Assembly (NCBI GenBank): GCA_019638275.1
Contig: JAHBUC010000002.1
Span: 186,001 to 250,000, forward strand
Length of the DNA: 64,000 nucleotides
Direction of reading: 5' to 3'
Source: Cyclobacteriaceae bacterium
GTDB taxonomy: Bacteria > Bacteroidota > Bacteroidia > Cytophagales > Cyclobacteriaceae
Shown here in pieces: positions 9,775 to 19,015 of this stretch. The position numbers and the translations under genes were made by a program. Each line of letters starts with the position of its first letter. Position 1 is the stretch's first letter. Under the pieces are notes generated by a model. It was not told where the DNA came from. It did not search any database and worked only from the letters and a program-made list of their open reading frames with translations.

Positions 9775-10413
9775 ATGAATAAAAGCAATGCCATTTTGGT
9801 TGTGGATGACCACAGTATGGTATGCGATGCGTTGGTGGCCTTGGTAGAAAAAACCGGACTGTGCAAAAAAGCCATGCCGGCCTACAGTGGCGAAGAAGCG
9901 CTCGGCATCCTTAAACAAGAACGCATTTCCATCGCGTTGGTTGATATCCGCATGCCTGGCCTCAGCGGTAGTAACCTGGTGAAACGCATCGAACACGAGC
10001 ATCCAACGGTAAAAATTGTGGGCATGACTAGCTTTGATGATGAGGAGACGATGCAAGAAATGCTACAGCTTAACCTTGCGGGTATATTGCTTAAACGCAG
10101 CACCACCAGTCGTGAGATCAACGCTTGCCTGGAAATGGTGAGCGCGGGTAAATCATATTTTACTGATGAATTGAAACAACTTGTTCAGGTAAAGCAATTA
10201 CATCCATCACGTGCGCCCCGCACAAATTTTACCTATCGTGAAATGCAGGTACTAAATCTACTCAGTGAAGGGCAATCCAGTAAACTCATTGCCGAACACC
10301 TTAACCTTAAGGCATCAACCATTGAAGATTATCGCAAAGGGATGTTGAAAAAGACCAGCACCAAAAGTACGGCCGGGTTAGTGGCCTTTGCCATGCGTAA
10401 TGGTTTACTATAA
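9775..10413 (+). CDS. LuxR/NarL-family response regulator
   Basis: A 212-residue two-component output protein. The receiver domain (about residues 5-120) has the acidic pair D11/D12, the phospho-acceptor D57 in ALVDIRMPG, T/S in GMTSF and the conserved Lys in LLKRST. The C-terminal LuxR helix-turn-helix (about 145-205) reads FTYREMQVLNLLSEGQSSKL then IAEHLNLKASTIEDYRKGML. The start ATG at 9775 (MNKSNAILVVDDH) is chosen because the receiver begins there; a longer reading from 9679 would run through the palindrome block. Its stop overlaps the stop of the convergent histidine kinase by 6 nt, so the two are probably cognate partners. The stimulus is unknown. Confidence 0.88.
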   Translation: MNKSNAILVVDDHSMVCDALVALVEKTGLCKKAMPAYSGEEALGILKQERISIALVDIRMPGLSGSNLVKRIEHEHPTVKIVGMTSFDDEETMQEMLQLNLAGILLKRSTTSREINACLEMVSAGKSYFTDELKQLVQVKQLHPSRAPRTNFTYREMQVLNLLSEGQSSKLIAEHLNLKASTIEDYRKGMLKKTSTKSTAGLVAFAMRNGLL

Positions 10414-11211
10414 GTTCTTGTACTCCAATACAATCACCAACCCACGCGAGGTACTTTTTATTTCCAGGTTGGCCCCAATGGCCTCAGCCCGTCTTTGAAT
10501 GGAGGACACGCCATATCCTTCTCCCCGTCCTCTTTCCAATAAACCCTGTCCGTCATCCTCAATAATAACCAGCAAGCCATTCTGCCACGACAATGAAATT
10601 TGAAGAATGAAGGCTACGGAATGATTGAGTGAATTTTGAGCTGCTTCCTGAACGATGTAGTAGAGCTCACGCTTAATTGAAGGCGCAATATGAAACTCCT
10701 GCTCTTCATGTTGCAGCTCAAACTTAACTTTACGATGCAGAACCCGGCTCAATCTTTCAGCCATGCCCTTTACCAATTCGGTAAATGTTTGAGACTCAAA
10801 TTTTGGATGAACCAAATCATCAATCAGGTATCGAATGTCGGCCATAATATGTTCCAACTCTTTGTGGAGTGACTGCACTTCGCTTTCTGCACGCTTGGGT
10901 AACACGAAATAAAGTAACTGCTCCAGCCGAAATCGTACTACCACCATACGTTGGATGATGTCATCGTGCAGATCAGCGGCAATTCTTTTTCTTTCAGCCG
11001 TCAGCAGTTCTTCGTTAGACCGTGCCTGTTTTTGCAATAAGTTCGCTTGTTGTTGATATGCTGCTTTCTCGTCTGAGAAAACTTTATGCGCTTGTGCAAG
11101 AGCACGCTGCAGTTCATGATTGGTATTTATCAACGCATTGAACCTTAAAAAAAGAAAATAAATGCCCGCTAAAATCGTCAGGGAAAATATGATAAGGATT
11201 GAATACATCAT
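10408..11211 (-). CDS. NarL-type sensor histidine kinase with a single membrane anchor
   Basis: A 267-residue kinase that should phosphorylate the convergent LuxR-type regulator. One N-terminal membrane helix (about residues 3-22, ILIIFSLTILAGIYFLFL) is followed by a coiled-coil (30-75). A HisKA_3 dimerisation box has the phospho-accepting His82 in RIAADLHDDIIQRM. The C-terminal HATPase has an N box (YYIVQEAAQNSLNHS), IIEDDGQGL and GYGVSSIQRRAEAIGA. There is no periplasmic or PAS sensor domain, so the signal is likely sensed through the membrane helix, the coiled coil or a partner. The ATG at 11211 is preferred to an upstream TTG at 11220. Confidence 0.87.
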   Translation of the reverse strand: MMYSILIIFSLTILAGIYFLFLRFNALINTNHELQRALAQAHKVFSDEKAAYQQQANLLQKQARSNEELLTAERKRIAADLHDDIIQRMVVVRFRLEQLLYFVLPKRAESEVQSLHKELEHIMADIRYLIDDLVHPKFESQTFTELVKGMAERLSRVLHRKVKFELQHEEQEFHIAPSIKRELYYIVQEAAQNSLNHSVAFILQISLSWQNGLLVIIEDDGQGLLERGRGEGYGVSSIQRRAEAIGANLEIKSTSRGLVIVLEYKNL

Positions 11212-11265
11212 GTTGAACAATTTTACGCTTTATACATGAGTTTCAAAAGTCAAGCTATACCATTA

Positions 11266-12354
11266 TCACTTCGGTACAACTATCCACTCTCCGTCTTCAC
11301 CCCAGGCATAGGTTTGGGTAAACACATTTCTTGATTTCAGATGAACTACCTTGATCCTGAAAAAACGTTTTCCACTCGCTACATACCGGCTCACATCAAC
11401 AGGAATAATATTCTCCCTTATCTCCGGCAAGGTGAAGCCAAACAAAGTGGTACCCCTGACGGCATCAGCAACTACAATTTCAACAGCTCCGGAAAAGGCT
11501 ACTGGAAATTGTATGATGCGCTCTTCAATTACAACGTGCTGCCCGGGTGGGTAAAAAGCAACCTGCTTTTCATCCAACAGCAAGCGGTGTGAATTTTCCT
11601 TATTCACACCTACAATTCTATAAACGTATGTGCCGGGTTTTGAAAGATTATCATTGTATACATACGCTTCAGTATGCCTGCCCAACGCATTTGTAGTTAT
11701 CTCCACATTACCCAAATGCTCTGCCTTCGAATCTGTTGATCGTTGCCTGAAAATCTCAAAATGATCAAGCTCTTCAAGCAGTTGCTGATGTGCCTGCCAA
11801 TGCAGCACGATGCGCTCTTCCGTCTGGTCTGCAATCAAGGAAAGTGTGTCTAAGCTAGCCCGTTGGTTAGACAGCCCAACCGGCAACTTGCTCAATTGGA
11901 TATTGAAGTGACATTGATCTCCTAGAAAACCATCAATCAGAACAAGGTATTGAGTGCCCGGCTTTAGCGAACCGAGTTCTATAAATGCATCATTCTGATC
12001 GGTAAAAGAGGTACAGTGCATCAACTTATACGTTTGGGTCTCGCACGGATTGCCCTCGATAACTACAACCTGCACACCTTTAAAGTTTTTACATTGCTGA
12101 TTGGTAATATTCAGATACTGCTTTCTTGAATCGGTGGGAGTAAAATAAAACCATTGATCGTTATGGTAAACCAGGCAACTGTTGGTAAGCGCTTTATTAA
12201 TACAACCCCATTGAACTGTAGCCTTATGCGTGTTGGAATAAACCGGAACTGAATCAAGATGTAATTCAATTCGGTTATCAATTCTATCGTTGACTACTTG
12301 TGCAAACGCATAAGGTGAAAGCAGAAATAAAATGTATACCGCTACACCCTTCAC
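11266..12354 (-). CDS. Secreted protein with Fn3-like region, function unknown
   Basis: A 362-residue protein. The GTG at 12352-12354 opens KGVAVYILFLLSPYAFAQ, a clean Sec signal peptide ending AFAQ. Residues about 35-155 contain a beta-rich segment with GTQYLVLIDGFLGDQCHFNI, which recalls PPC-like domains of Bacteroidota secreted proteins. Residues about 170-290 look like a fibronectin type III fold (RIVLHWQAHQQ, then TYVYRIVGVNKENSHR). No catalytic motif and no clear type IX sorting tail were seen. It starts 2 nt after the helicase stop, so it is co-transcribed with it, though a functional link is not obvious. Confidence 0.7.
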   Translation of the reverse strand: MKGVAVYILFLLSPYAFAQVVNDRIDNRIELHLDSVPVYSNTHKATVQWGCINKALTNSCLVYHNDQWFYFTPTDSRKQYLNITNQQCKNFKGVQVVVIEGNPCETQTYKLMHCTSFTDQNDAFIELGSLKPGTQYLVLIDGFLGDQCHFNIQLSKLPVGLSNQRASLDTLSLIADQTEERIVLHWQAHQQLLEELDHFEIFRQRSTDSKAEHLGNVEITTNALGRHTEAYVYNDNLSKPGTYVYRIVGVNKENSHRLLLDEKQVAFYPPGQHVVIEERIIQFPVAFSGAVEIVVADAVRGTTLFGFTLPEIRENIIPVDVSRYVASGKRFFRIKVVHLKSRNVFTQTYAWGEDGEWIVVPK

Positions 12355-12356
12355 AA

Positions 12357-13619
12357 TTACTTCTTCTTTGCTTTCCCCTTTTCATGAAACGCCCCCTTAA
12401 AGTCAGGATTTTCTTTGCGTTTCTGGCGGTCAATTTCGCGGGCCATGGCTTGCGCCTCCTCAAAGGAGGTTTCGGTAATCTCCACCGCTTTGGGTATGCG
12501 CTTTACCGGAATCTGCTCGCGGATCAACCGTTCAATTTTCTTAATGTGATACAGTTCCGCATCGGTTACAAAGGTGATGGCTGTGCCTTCATGAAACGCG
12601 CGACCGGTGCGGCCAATCCGATGCACATAATCATCATACACTACAGGCACATCAAAATTGATAACGTGTGTTACACCGGTTACATCAATGCCGCGTGCCG
12701 TTACATCGGTTGAAACCAAAACCCGAAGGTTGCCTTCTTTAAATTCATTCACTGCGTTAATGCGGCTGTTCTGACCTTTGTTTGAATGAATCACCCGAAC
12801 GGGGCCGAGATCTTTCCGGTCGAGGTAATGAAACACATTGTCGGCTGTACCTTTGTTTCGTGTAAAAATCATCACACGGGTAAACGTTTCACGGTCGGAG
12901 AGCAGGTGCTCCAGAAAATTGATTTTTGTTTTCAGGTTGGGCACATAATACACTTCCTGATGCACCTGGCTTGCGGCCGTTGCGGGTGGCGTTACTTCAA
13001 TCCGTATCGGAAACTCCAAAAACTCAGCCGATAATTTTTCAACACGTGGATTAAACGTGGCCGAGAACAACATATTCTGGCGTTTATTCGGGATCACTTC
13101 AAATATTCTCCGAAGCTGGGGCATAAAGCCCATATCCATCATGCGGTCAGCTTCATCGAGCACCAATGTTTTGATTTGTTTCGTTGGAATATCTCCTTTC
13201 AGGTACAGTTCCATAAACCTGCCGGGAGTGGCTACCAGAATATCCACCCCCTGTTGAATCGCTTCAATTTGTGTCTTGGGTCCAACACCACCATAAATCG
13301 GAAGAATACGCAAATCAGTATATTTTGAAAGCTGCTTTGTGTGCTCAGCAATCTGAATAGTGAGCTCCTTGGTAGGCGCAAGAATAATGGCTCTCGGCTC
13401 AACTCCCTGTGCATATCGTACCTTCATCAGCACCGGAATAACGTAGGCTGCCGTTTTACCCGTACCGGTTTGGGCAATGCCTATCACTTCTTGCCCGCCC
13501 ATTAGTATGGGAATACACTTTTGCTGAATCTCCGTTGGGCGTTCAAAACCGGCATCGGCTATCGCACTCAGCAACTGCTTGTTTAATTTAAAATCTTCAA
13601 ACGATGAAATTGCTGCCAT
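12357..13619 (-). CDS. DEAD-box RNA helicase
   Basis: A 420-residue ATP-dependent RNA helicase of the RhlE/DEAD family, likely acting in ribosome assembly or RNA decay. All core motifs are present: Q motif in [13 protein letters not shown] (residues 25-37), Walker A AQTGTGKT (49-56), PTKEL, TPGR, DEAD (155-158), SAT (186-188), then [10 protein letters not shown] and HRIGRTGR in the second RecA domain. The tail is short and basic ([13 protein letters not shown]), so RNA anchoring is probably by that tail. It is divergent from the dihydroorotase gene with 20 nt between start codons. Confidence 0.95.
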   Translation of the reverse strand: MAAISSFEDFKLNKQLLSAIADAGFERPTEIQQKCIPILMGGQEVIGIAQTGTGKTAAYVIPVLMKVRYAQGVEPRAIILAPTKELTIQIAEHTKQLSKYTDLRILPIYGGVGPKTQIEAIQQGVDILVATPGRFMELYLKGDIPTKQIKTLVLDEADRMMDMGFMPQLRRIFEVIPNKRQNMLFSATFNPRVEKLSAEFLEFPIRIEVTPPATAASQVHQEVYYVPNLKTKINFLEHLLSDRETFTRVMIFTRNKGTADNVFHYLDRKDLGPVRVIHSNKGQNSRINAVNEFKEGNLRVLVSTDVTARGIDVTGVTHVINFDVPVVYDDYVHRIGRTGRAFHEGTAITFVTDAELYHIKKIERLIREQIPVKRIPKAVEITETSFEEAQAMAREIDRQKRKENPDFKGAFHEKGKAKKK

Positions 13620-13639
13620 GCGGGCGTATTTTTACGGCT

Positions 13640-14980
13640 ATGAAGTCAACACGAATTGTTAACGCAAATATAGTCAATGAAGGCAAGGTCTTTCAGGGTG
13701 AAGTACTTATCAAAGGCGAATACATTGAAGCCATTGGTACCGATTTGTCAGCGTATCAGACGGATGTGGTGATTGATGCTAATGGAAAACACCTGTTCCC
13801 TGGTTTAATCGATGATCAGGTTCACTTTCGGGAACCGGGACTTACACACAAAGCTACCATCTTCACGGAATCACGCGCTGCGGTTGCCGGTGGCGTTACC
13901 AGTTATATGGAAATGCCCAACACGGTTCCGCCCGTGTTCACACAGCAACTGCTGGAAGATAAATATAACATCGCTTCGCGCGATTCATTGGCGAACTATT
14001 CGTTCTTCATGGGCACCTCAAATGATAACCTGGATGAAGTTCTCCGCACCGATCAGAAAAAGGTTTGTGGTTTGAAAATTTTCATGGGCTCCTCTACCGG
14101 CAATTTATTGGTTGATAATCCCAACACGTTGGAGAATCTGTTTGCAAAGGTTCCGTTTCTCATCGCTACCCATTGTGAAGATGAAGCCACCATTCTAAAA
14201 AATACAGCCGACTACCGGGAGAAATACGGTGAAGACATGCCGGTAAAATATCACCCGAACATCCGCAGCGAAGAGGCTTGTTACAAATCATCATCCTTTG
14301 CAGTTGAGTTGGCCAAAAAGTTTGGTACACGGCTGCACATCCTGCACATTTCCACAGCCAAAGAAGTTTCACTTTTTGACAATTCACTTCCGTTAGACAA
14401 AAAGAAAATCACAGCTGAGGCGTGCATTCACCACCTGTGGTTTAATGATACTGATTATGATCGCCTAGGCACACGCATAAAATGGAATCCGGCCATTAAA
14501 ACGGAAGCCGATCAGCAAGCCATTCTTCAAGGACTGCTTGATGATCGGATTGATGTAATCGCCACCGACCATGCTCCGCACACGTGGGAGGAAAAACAAC
14601 AAATCTATTTCAAGGCACCTTCTGGCGGGCCATTGGTGCAACACAGTTTAAATGCGTTGCTGGAGTTCTATCATCACGGGCAGGTTTCACTCGATTGGAT
14701 CGCGAAAAAAACGGCCCACAACCCAGCCACCCTTTTCCAGGTTGAGAAGCGCGGGTTTATACGTGAAGGCTACTTTGCCGACTTGGTGTTGGTTGACCTG
14801 AACAACCCGTGGACGGTTAACCGGGAGAACATCCTGGCCAAATGCAAGTGGTCTCCTTTTGAAGGGGTAAACTTTAAATCGCGTGTTACCCATACCTTTG
14901 TTTCCGGGCACCTGGCGTATGAAAATGGCCAATTTAATGAAAGCCGGTTAGGCAAACGGCTCACATTCGAACGGGATTAA
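13640..14980 (+). CDS. pyrC: Dihydroorotase (class I, Bacteroidota type)
   Basis: This enzyme catalyses the reversible cyclisation of carbamoyl-aspartate to dihydroorotate in pyrimidine synthesis. The 446-residue protein has the amidohydrolase core with [22 protein letters not shown] and VIATDHAPH, the last three carrying expected metal or catalytic residues. The usual first metal motif HxH reads [10 protein letters not shown], with Gln60 in place of the first His and His62 retained; I recall the same variant from other Bacteroidota dihydroorotases, so it is probably lineage-typical. The start at 13640 ([12 protein letters not shown]) is chosen; a reading from 13604 would overlap the divergent helicase. 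Substrate assignment rests on overall similarity. Confidence 0.88.
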   Translation: MKSTRIVNANIVNEGKVFQGEVLIKGEYIEAIGTDLSAYQTDVVIDANGKHLFPGLIDDQVHFREPGLTHKATIFTESRAAVAGGVTSYMEMPNTVPPVFTQQLLEDKYNIASRDSLANYSFFMGTSNDNLDEVLRTDQKKVCGLKIFMGSSTGNLLVDNPNTLENLFAKVPFLIATHCEDEATILKNTADYREKYGEDMPVKYHPNIRSEEACYKSSSFAVELAKKFGTRLHILHISTAKEVSLFDNSLPLDKKKITAEACIHHLWFNDTDYDRLGTRIKWNPAIKTEADQQAILQGLLDDRIDVIATDHAPHTWEEKQQIYFKAPSGGPLVQHSLNALLEFYHHGQVSLDWIAKKTAHNPATLFQVEKRGFIREGYFADLVLVDLNNPWTVNRENILAKCKWSPFEGVNFKSRVTHTFVSGHLAYENGQFNESRLGKRLTFERD

Positions 14981-14987
14981 GTCTGGT

Positions 14988-15017
14988 TTTGTTATTGTCT
15001 GGCAGTTGCTAAATTTG
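14988..15017 (+). promoter_or_regulatory. Probable promoter of tRNA-His
   Basis: TTTG at 14988-14991 and a perfect TAAATTTG at 15010-15017, separated by 18 nt, match the Bacteroidota promoter consensus. It lies 46 nt upstream of the tRNA. Confidence 0.6.
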
Positions 15018-15063
15018 CAGTCCTTTCCCGGAGCCCTATGGGTTTTTCGGGCAAAAACTAACG

Positions 15064-15137
15064 GTGAATGTAGCTCAGTTGGTTAGAGCACCAGATTGTG
15101 GTTCTGGGGGTCGCGGGTTCGAGTCCCGTCTTTCACC
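15064..15137 (+). tRNA. tRNA-His (anticodon GTG)
   Basis: A cloverleaf can be drawn by hand: acceptor GTGAATG/CTTTCAC, D arm GCTC/GAGC, anticodon arm CCAGA-TTGTGGT-TCTGG with GTG, and T arm GCGGG-TTCGAGT-CCCGT. G at 15063 (G-1) and C at 15137 (C73) are the histidine identity pair. CCA is not encoded. The acceptor stem has a U6-U67 mismatch. Confidence 0.95.
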
Positions 15138-15155
15138 CAAAAATCTTAAAAACCT

Positions 15156-15181
15156 AAGCCCCGAAAAGGGGCTTTATATTT
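15156..15181 (+). terminator. Intrinsic terminator after tRNA-His
   Basis: AAGCCCC-GAAAA-GGGGCTT forms a 7-bp stem with a GNRA-like loop, followed by a T-rich stretch. It sits directly before the next gene's start codon. Confidence 0.7.
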
Positions 15182-15182
15182 T

Positions 15183-16094
15183 ATGGGAATGATTGTTTGC
15201 AGGATTTTATTTATTGCAGTTCTTTTCTTCACTCAAACTGCATTTGCTCAGTATTCATTTAATGCGGGTCAGCTTACTAACGATCTGAAGATTCTTTCTT
15301 CTGATAGCCTGGAAGGCCGTAAGGTAGGATCAGAGGGGAATGCCAAAGCCCGCACTTATATCATTACACGGCTGGAGCTTTTGGGTATTAAGCCTCTTCT
15401 TGAAAGTGGTTATGTGCAAACCTTTTCCTTTCCGCAAACCTTTGGACAGGTGCAGCCAGGCGATGCATCAAACGTGCTTGCCGTTATTGAAGGAACTAAA
15501 AAAGAAACCATCGTAATCAGCGCTCATTATGATCACCTGGGCTTGTTGGGTGGAAAAATTTACAACGGAGCCGATGACAACGCTTCCGGAACTGTTGCCC
15601 TTTTAGCAATTGCCGAATACTTCGCCAAAAACAAACCATCACATCGCATCATTATTGCCTTCTTTGATGCTGAAGAAATGGGCTTACGCGGCTCTGCGCA
15701 TTTTGTAAACGCACTTGATCTTGCACGTGAATCCATCGTGTTGAACATCAACATGGACATGATCAGTCGCAGCGATAAAAATGAATTGTATGCATGCGGC
15801 ACCCACCACTATCCACAGTTGAAAAAACCAATTGAAAAAATTTCTTTACCCGAAAAGTTTAGCTTACTGTTTGGTCATGATCAACCCGGTTCGGGCCGTA
15901 ACGATTGGACCAGTCAATCCGACCAAATGAATTTTCACCTAAAGAAAATACCGTTCGTGTATTTTGGTGTAGAAGATCATGCGGATTATCACCGCCCTAC
16001 GGATGATTTCGACAAAGTAAACCTTGATTTCTACCACAAAAGCGTAGAAGCGATTATTCGTGCTGCAAAAGCATTGGATAAAGCCTTGCAATAA
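15183..16094 (+). CDS. Secreted M28-family zinc aminopeptidase
   Basis: A 303-residue exopeptidase of the M28 family, exported (signal peptide ending near FFTQTAFAQ, about residue 22). The metal ligands and catalytic acid are visible in order: SAHYDHLG (His), NGADDNASG (bridging Asp), DAEEMGLRGS (catalytic Glu-Glu), NMDMIS (Asp) and ADYHRPTDD (final His). It probably releases N-terminal residues from peptides in the periplasm or outside; the exact specificity cannot be read from sequence. The start is ATG 15183, with ATG 15189 as alternative. It follows the tRNA terminator directly. Confidence 0.9.
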   Translation: MGMIVCRILFIAVLFFTQTAFAQYSFNAGQLTNDLKILSSDSLEGRKVGSEGNAKARTYIITRLELLGIKPLLESGYVQTFSFPQTFGQVQPGDASNVLAVIEGTKKETIVISAHYDHLGLLGGKIYNGADDNASGTVALLAIAEYFAKNKPSHRIIIAFFDAEEMGLRGSAHFVNALDLARESIVLNINMDMISRSDKNELYACGTHHYPQLKKPIEKISLPEKFSLLFGHDQPGSGRNDWTSQSDQMNFHLKKIPFVYFGVEDHADYHRPTDDFDKVNLDFYHKSVEAIIRAAKALDKALQ

Positions 16095-16138
16095 GCACAG
16101 GAACTTTTGATCTTACTGGTGCAACAACCGTTATACCT

Positions 16139-16999
16139 ATGGATCAGCGCATCATTAACCTGTTTGACGAGTACACACACAAACCGCTTTCGCGGGAAGA
16201 ATTCATTCGCAGGCTCACCATTATAACGGGAAGTACAGCAGCTGCACTTGCCGTATTGCCATTACTTGAAGTTAATTATGCTCATGCAGAAACCATTCCC
16301 TTACAGGATGATCGGTTGACAACAGAATATATCAATTATCCGGCTGATGATGTTACCATGCGGGCGTATGTTGCCCGACCTAAACAAAACGGTGTTTACG
16401 GTGGTGTAATGGTGGTGCATGAAAATCGTGGGCTTAATCCGCACATTGAGGATGTGACCAGGCGCATGGCGCTGGAAGGTTTTCTCGCCATTGCTCCCGA
16501 TGCATTGGCTCCATTGGGTGGAACGCCTTCAGATACAGACAAAGCCCGGGAATTGTTTCAGCAACTTGACGCAAAAAAAACAATAAGCAATTTCGCGCAT
16601 GGGTTCAACTATTTGAAAACCCGAAAAGATTGCAACGGGAAATTTGCCTGCATCGGTTTTTGTTGGGGAGGCGCTATGGCCAACAACCTTGCCGTTCAGG
16701 TTCCGGATTTACTGGCATCAGCACCCTATTACGGCCGCCAACCCGATTTGACAGAAGTGCCAAAAATTAAGGCCGAATTGCAATTGCATTATGCGGGCAT
16801 GGATGAGCGTGTGAATGCAGGAATTGAGGCATACGAAAAAGCCTTGAAAGATGCCGGTAAAAAATACCAACTCTACATTTATGAGGGAGCACAACACGCG
16901 TTCAATAACGATACCGCTCCAACCCGTTACAACGAAGAAGCTGCAAAACTGGCGTGGTCGCGCACCGTTGCATTTTTCAAAGAGAAGCTTAACGGATAA
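16139..16999 (+). CDS. Dienelactone hydrolase family protein, exported
   Basis: A 286-residue alpha/beta hydrolase of the DLH family. Residues about 20-50 (RRLTIITGSTAAALAVLPLL, then YAHAE) look like a Tat-type signal with a displaced N-terminus, so it is probably periplasmic. The catalytic triad of this family uses Cys, Asp and His: Cys in GFCWGGAMANN, Asp in YAGMDERVNAG, and His in EGAQHAFNNDT are all present. The natural substrate is unknown; these proteins are often annotated carboxymethylenebutenolidase without evidence. It follows the M28 gene by 44 nt. Confidence 0.87.
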   Translation: MDQRIINLFDEYTHKPLSREEFIRRLTIITGSTAAALAVLPLLEVNYAHAETIPLQDDRLTTEYINYPADDVTMRAYVARPKQNGVYGGVMVVHENRGLNPHIEDVTRRMALEGFLAIAPDALAPLGGTPSDTDKARELFQQLDAKKTISNFAHGFNYLKTRKDCNGKFACIGFCWGGAMANNLAVQVPDLLASAPYYGRQPDLTEVPKIKAELQLHYAGMDERVNAGIEAYEKALKDAGKKYQLYIYEGAQHAFNNDTAPTRYNEEAAKLAWSRTVAFFKEKLNG

Positions 17000-17037
17000 T
17001 TTTTTCGATCAAGAAGTTTTTTCATTAAGTTTAATTC

Positions 17038-17292
17038 ATGATCACGTGGACTGAGTTTAGAAGCTATACACTCGACAAAAAAATCAGCGTATTGTACGAA
17101 CGCGGTACATTTGTGATGGCCATTCGGTATTACAACTACAAAATCAATTTGTACCTACTCGGGCAAAACTATGTTGAGGTTTTTGTGAATCACAAACATG
17201 CCTGCATTGAAAAAATTTCGCTGCTCGACACCAGCCACACCCGAATGAAATTCTATTCGGATCAGATCAAGCTTCCACAGGAAATCGCATAA
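17038..17292 (+). CDS. Small conserved-looking protein of unknown function
   Basis: An 84-residue soluble protein I do not recognise, beginning MITWTEFRSYTLDKKISVLY. It has no signal peptide or membrane segment. It is rich in aromatic residues and alternating hydrophobics, suggesting a small beta-rich fold. Support for a real gene comes from its position between two genes, an ATG start 39 nt after the hydrolase, and a strong bidirectional terminator straight after its stop. Confidence 0.6.
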   Translation: MITWTEFRSYTLDKKISVLYERGTFVMAIRYYNYKINLYLLGQNYVEVFVNHKHACIEKISLLDTSHTRMKFYSDQIKLPQEIA

Positions 17293-17294
17293 AC

Positions 17295-17326
17295 AAAAAG
17301 GCCCTCCGTTCGGAAGGCCTTTTTTC
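17295..17326. terminator. Bidirectional intrinsic terminator
   Basis: AAAAAGGCC-CTCCG-TT-CGGAA-GGCCTTTTTT is a strong hairpin with an A tract on one side and a T tract on the other. It serves both the 84-residue gene and the convergent zinc-ribbon gene. Confidence 0.9.
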
Positions 17327-17344
17327 TATGCTCTTGCTTTTTGA

Positions 17345-18088
17345 TCAGGCCGTAGCGGCAGTTTCTTCAAACTTGGCAGAGGCTTTAAGCGTAACAGTTT
17401 TCCTGGCTTTGTAACCGCAGTATCCGCATGTATAGTGCTTTAACAGTTCGCCTTCCTCAGTTGTAGTTGGTGTTTTAAGAATTTCTTCCTTCACCACTTT
17501 AAAGGTCTGGTAGTTACACTCAGGGCACTCCAGTGCATGCAGGTGACCGGCATATTTTTCAATTTTAATGTAACCACTTTCCTCATCCTTCCACACATCA
17601 TAGTCAGTTGAGAAAATGTTTTCTTCTGCCTGCATCCCTTCATCGAGGTATGCATCTTCTTCCTCTTCGCTCAACAGCTTCATGGCGCGGCCGGTTTTCG
17701 GAGAAATTCTTGGCTTGTAGCGCAATACCTTCAGGCGCTTTTCAATGTAGAATGGATAGTAGAATTTAAGCAGATTCTGTACGATCAGGGCTGCAATTAA
17801 GCCCATTGAAACCGTGGTGAATATACGTACGAAGATCAAAATGGCATTGAGTTCCACAATGTTGGCATTGGCATAAAAGCAGCAACCGGTAATCAGAATA
17901 ATGGAAGCAATCCATAGTAACTTGATTTCGTTGCGGCTAATGTAGTCGTACTTTAACTTTGGATCGCTGGTTGTGGCTAGTTTTACTAGGTGCCACAGAA
18001 CTATTAACAGCGCCAACGCCCAACAGCCGTAAGCAACGTATTCGGCCAGCCTGTTCCAGGGTTGAAAATCCGCTTCTATAAGTTCCAT
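17345..18088 (-). CDS. Membrane protein with C-terminal zinc ribbon, function unknown
   Basis: A 247-residue protein. Three hydrophobic segments lie at about residues 15-38, 52-75 and 80-107. A basic stretch (YIEKRLKVLRYKPRISPKTG) and an acidic stretch (LSEEEEDAYLDEG) follow. The C-terminal 70 residues carry two Cys pairs, CPEC and CGYC, about 38 residues apart, which look like a zinc ribbon. I do not recognise the family. The combination of a membrane anchor and a cytoplasmic zinc ribbon could mean nucleic-acid or protein binding at the membrane, but no function is claimed. Confidence 0.72.
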   Translation of the reverse strand: MELIEADFQPWNRLAEYVAYGCWALALLIVLWHLVKLATTSDPKLKYDYISRNEIKLLWIASIILITGCCFYANANIVELNAILIFVRIFTTVSMGLIAALIVQNLLKFYYPFYIEKRLKVLRYKPRISPKTGRAMKLLSEEEEDAYLDEGMQAEENIFSTDYDVWKDEESGYIKIEKYAGHLHALECPECNYQTFKVVKEEILKTPTTTEEGELLKHYTCGYCGYKARKTVTLKASAKFEETAATA

Positions 18089-18246
18089 AAGTGGGTTTTG
18101 GTTTTAATGGTAATGTCTAAACAAATATATGTGCCTCTTTTATTTTAACCTAACTGGATTGAACGGTATTCGGAATAACCAGCACAATTTAATACACTTT
18201 TAGCTAAAAAATAAAAAAAACATTTGATTTCAAGGCTAATGCCCGG

Positions 18247-19008
18247 CTAAACGTCAAGACGTTGCATGAACATTTGAATGGCTTGGGTTGTCTCAGGTAC
18301 ATTTTCAAGCATGCCCATATGGGCAGCGTTATGTAGTATAACCAGGCTTGGCAGGGTTGCAAGTTTTGCCTGCTCTTCCAGCGATTGAACAGGTATAATG
18401 CTGTCCTTCTCTCCAGCCAGAAAGAGGACTGGGCTCTTATATTCTCTTAATATACGCGTACGATCGGGCCTTGCGCGCATAGCCTCGGTATAGCCTATCA
18501 GTGTTTGAGGAGGGGTGCGCTCTGCCACATTAACTGCATCGGCTACAGCCGGATGGGATCGACTGAAAAATAAGGGAGGGATAAAGGATTGAACAAATGG
18601 ACTTACGCCATTTTCCTTTACAAACTCAATCACCTTTCCGCGGGAAACTTTTCGCTCTTCTGAATCAGCAAAGGCTGTGGAGTGTACCAGTCCGAAGCCT
18701 GACAATAGGTGTGGCTTATGCTCGGCCATTGCAAGTACAACATACCCACCCAAACTATGACCTAACGCAACACAAGTGGTAAGCTTTAAGTCGTACTCAA
18801 TAAAGTGGATGACTTTACGCGCGGCATCGTCAATGGTAAAGGGCCTGGTAAGGGCATCACTTTTGCCAAACCCGGGCAAATCAATGGAGATTATCCGGTA
18901 GTTGGTGGCCAGCAACGGGGCAACCTTGAGCCATACCTCATGCGTTTCGCAAAACCCATGGATCAGCACAATCGGAAAACCCTTGCCCTCCTCCGTGTAA
19001 TGTATCAT
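18247..19008 (-). CDS. Alpha/beta hydrolase
   Basis: A 253-residue alpha/beta hydrolase. The oxyanion HG motif is in FPIVLIHGFCETHEV, the nucleophile elbow is GHSLGG (ALGHSLGGYVV), the acid is near FLAGEKDSIIPV, and the catalytic His is near HNAAHMGMLENVP. The ATG at 19006-19008 (MIHYTEEGKG) is chosen; a longer reading from 19116 overlaps dxs by 100 nt and adds no domain. It starts 7 nt after the dxs stop and is likely co-transcribed with it. The substrate is unknown. Confidence 0.87.
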   Translation of the reverse strand: MIHYTEEGKGFPIVLIHGFCETHEVWLKVAPLLATNYRIISIDLPGFGKSDALTRPFTIDDAARKVIHFIEYDLKLTTCVALGHSLGGYVVLAMAEHKPHLLSGFGLVHSTAFADSEERKVSRGKVIEFVKENGVSPFVQSFIPPLFFSRSHPAVADAVNVAERTPPQTLIGYTEAMRARPDRTRILREYKSPVLFLAGEKDSIIPVQSLEEQAKLATLPSLVILHNAAHMGMLENVPETTQAIQMFMQRLDV

Positions 19009-19015
19009 GAAAAAG

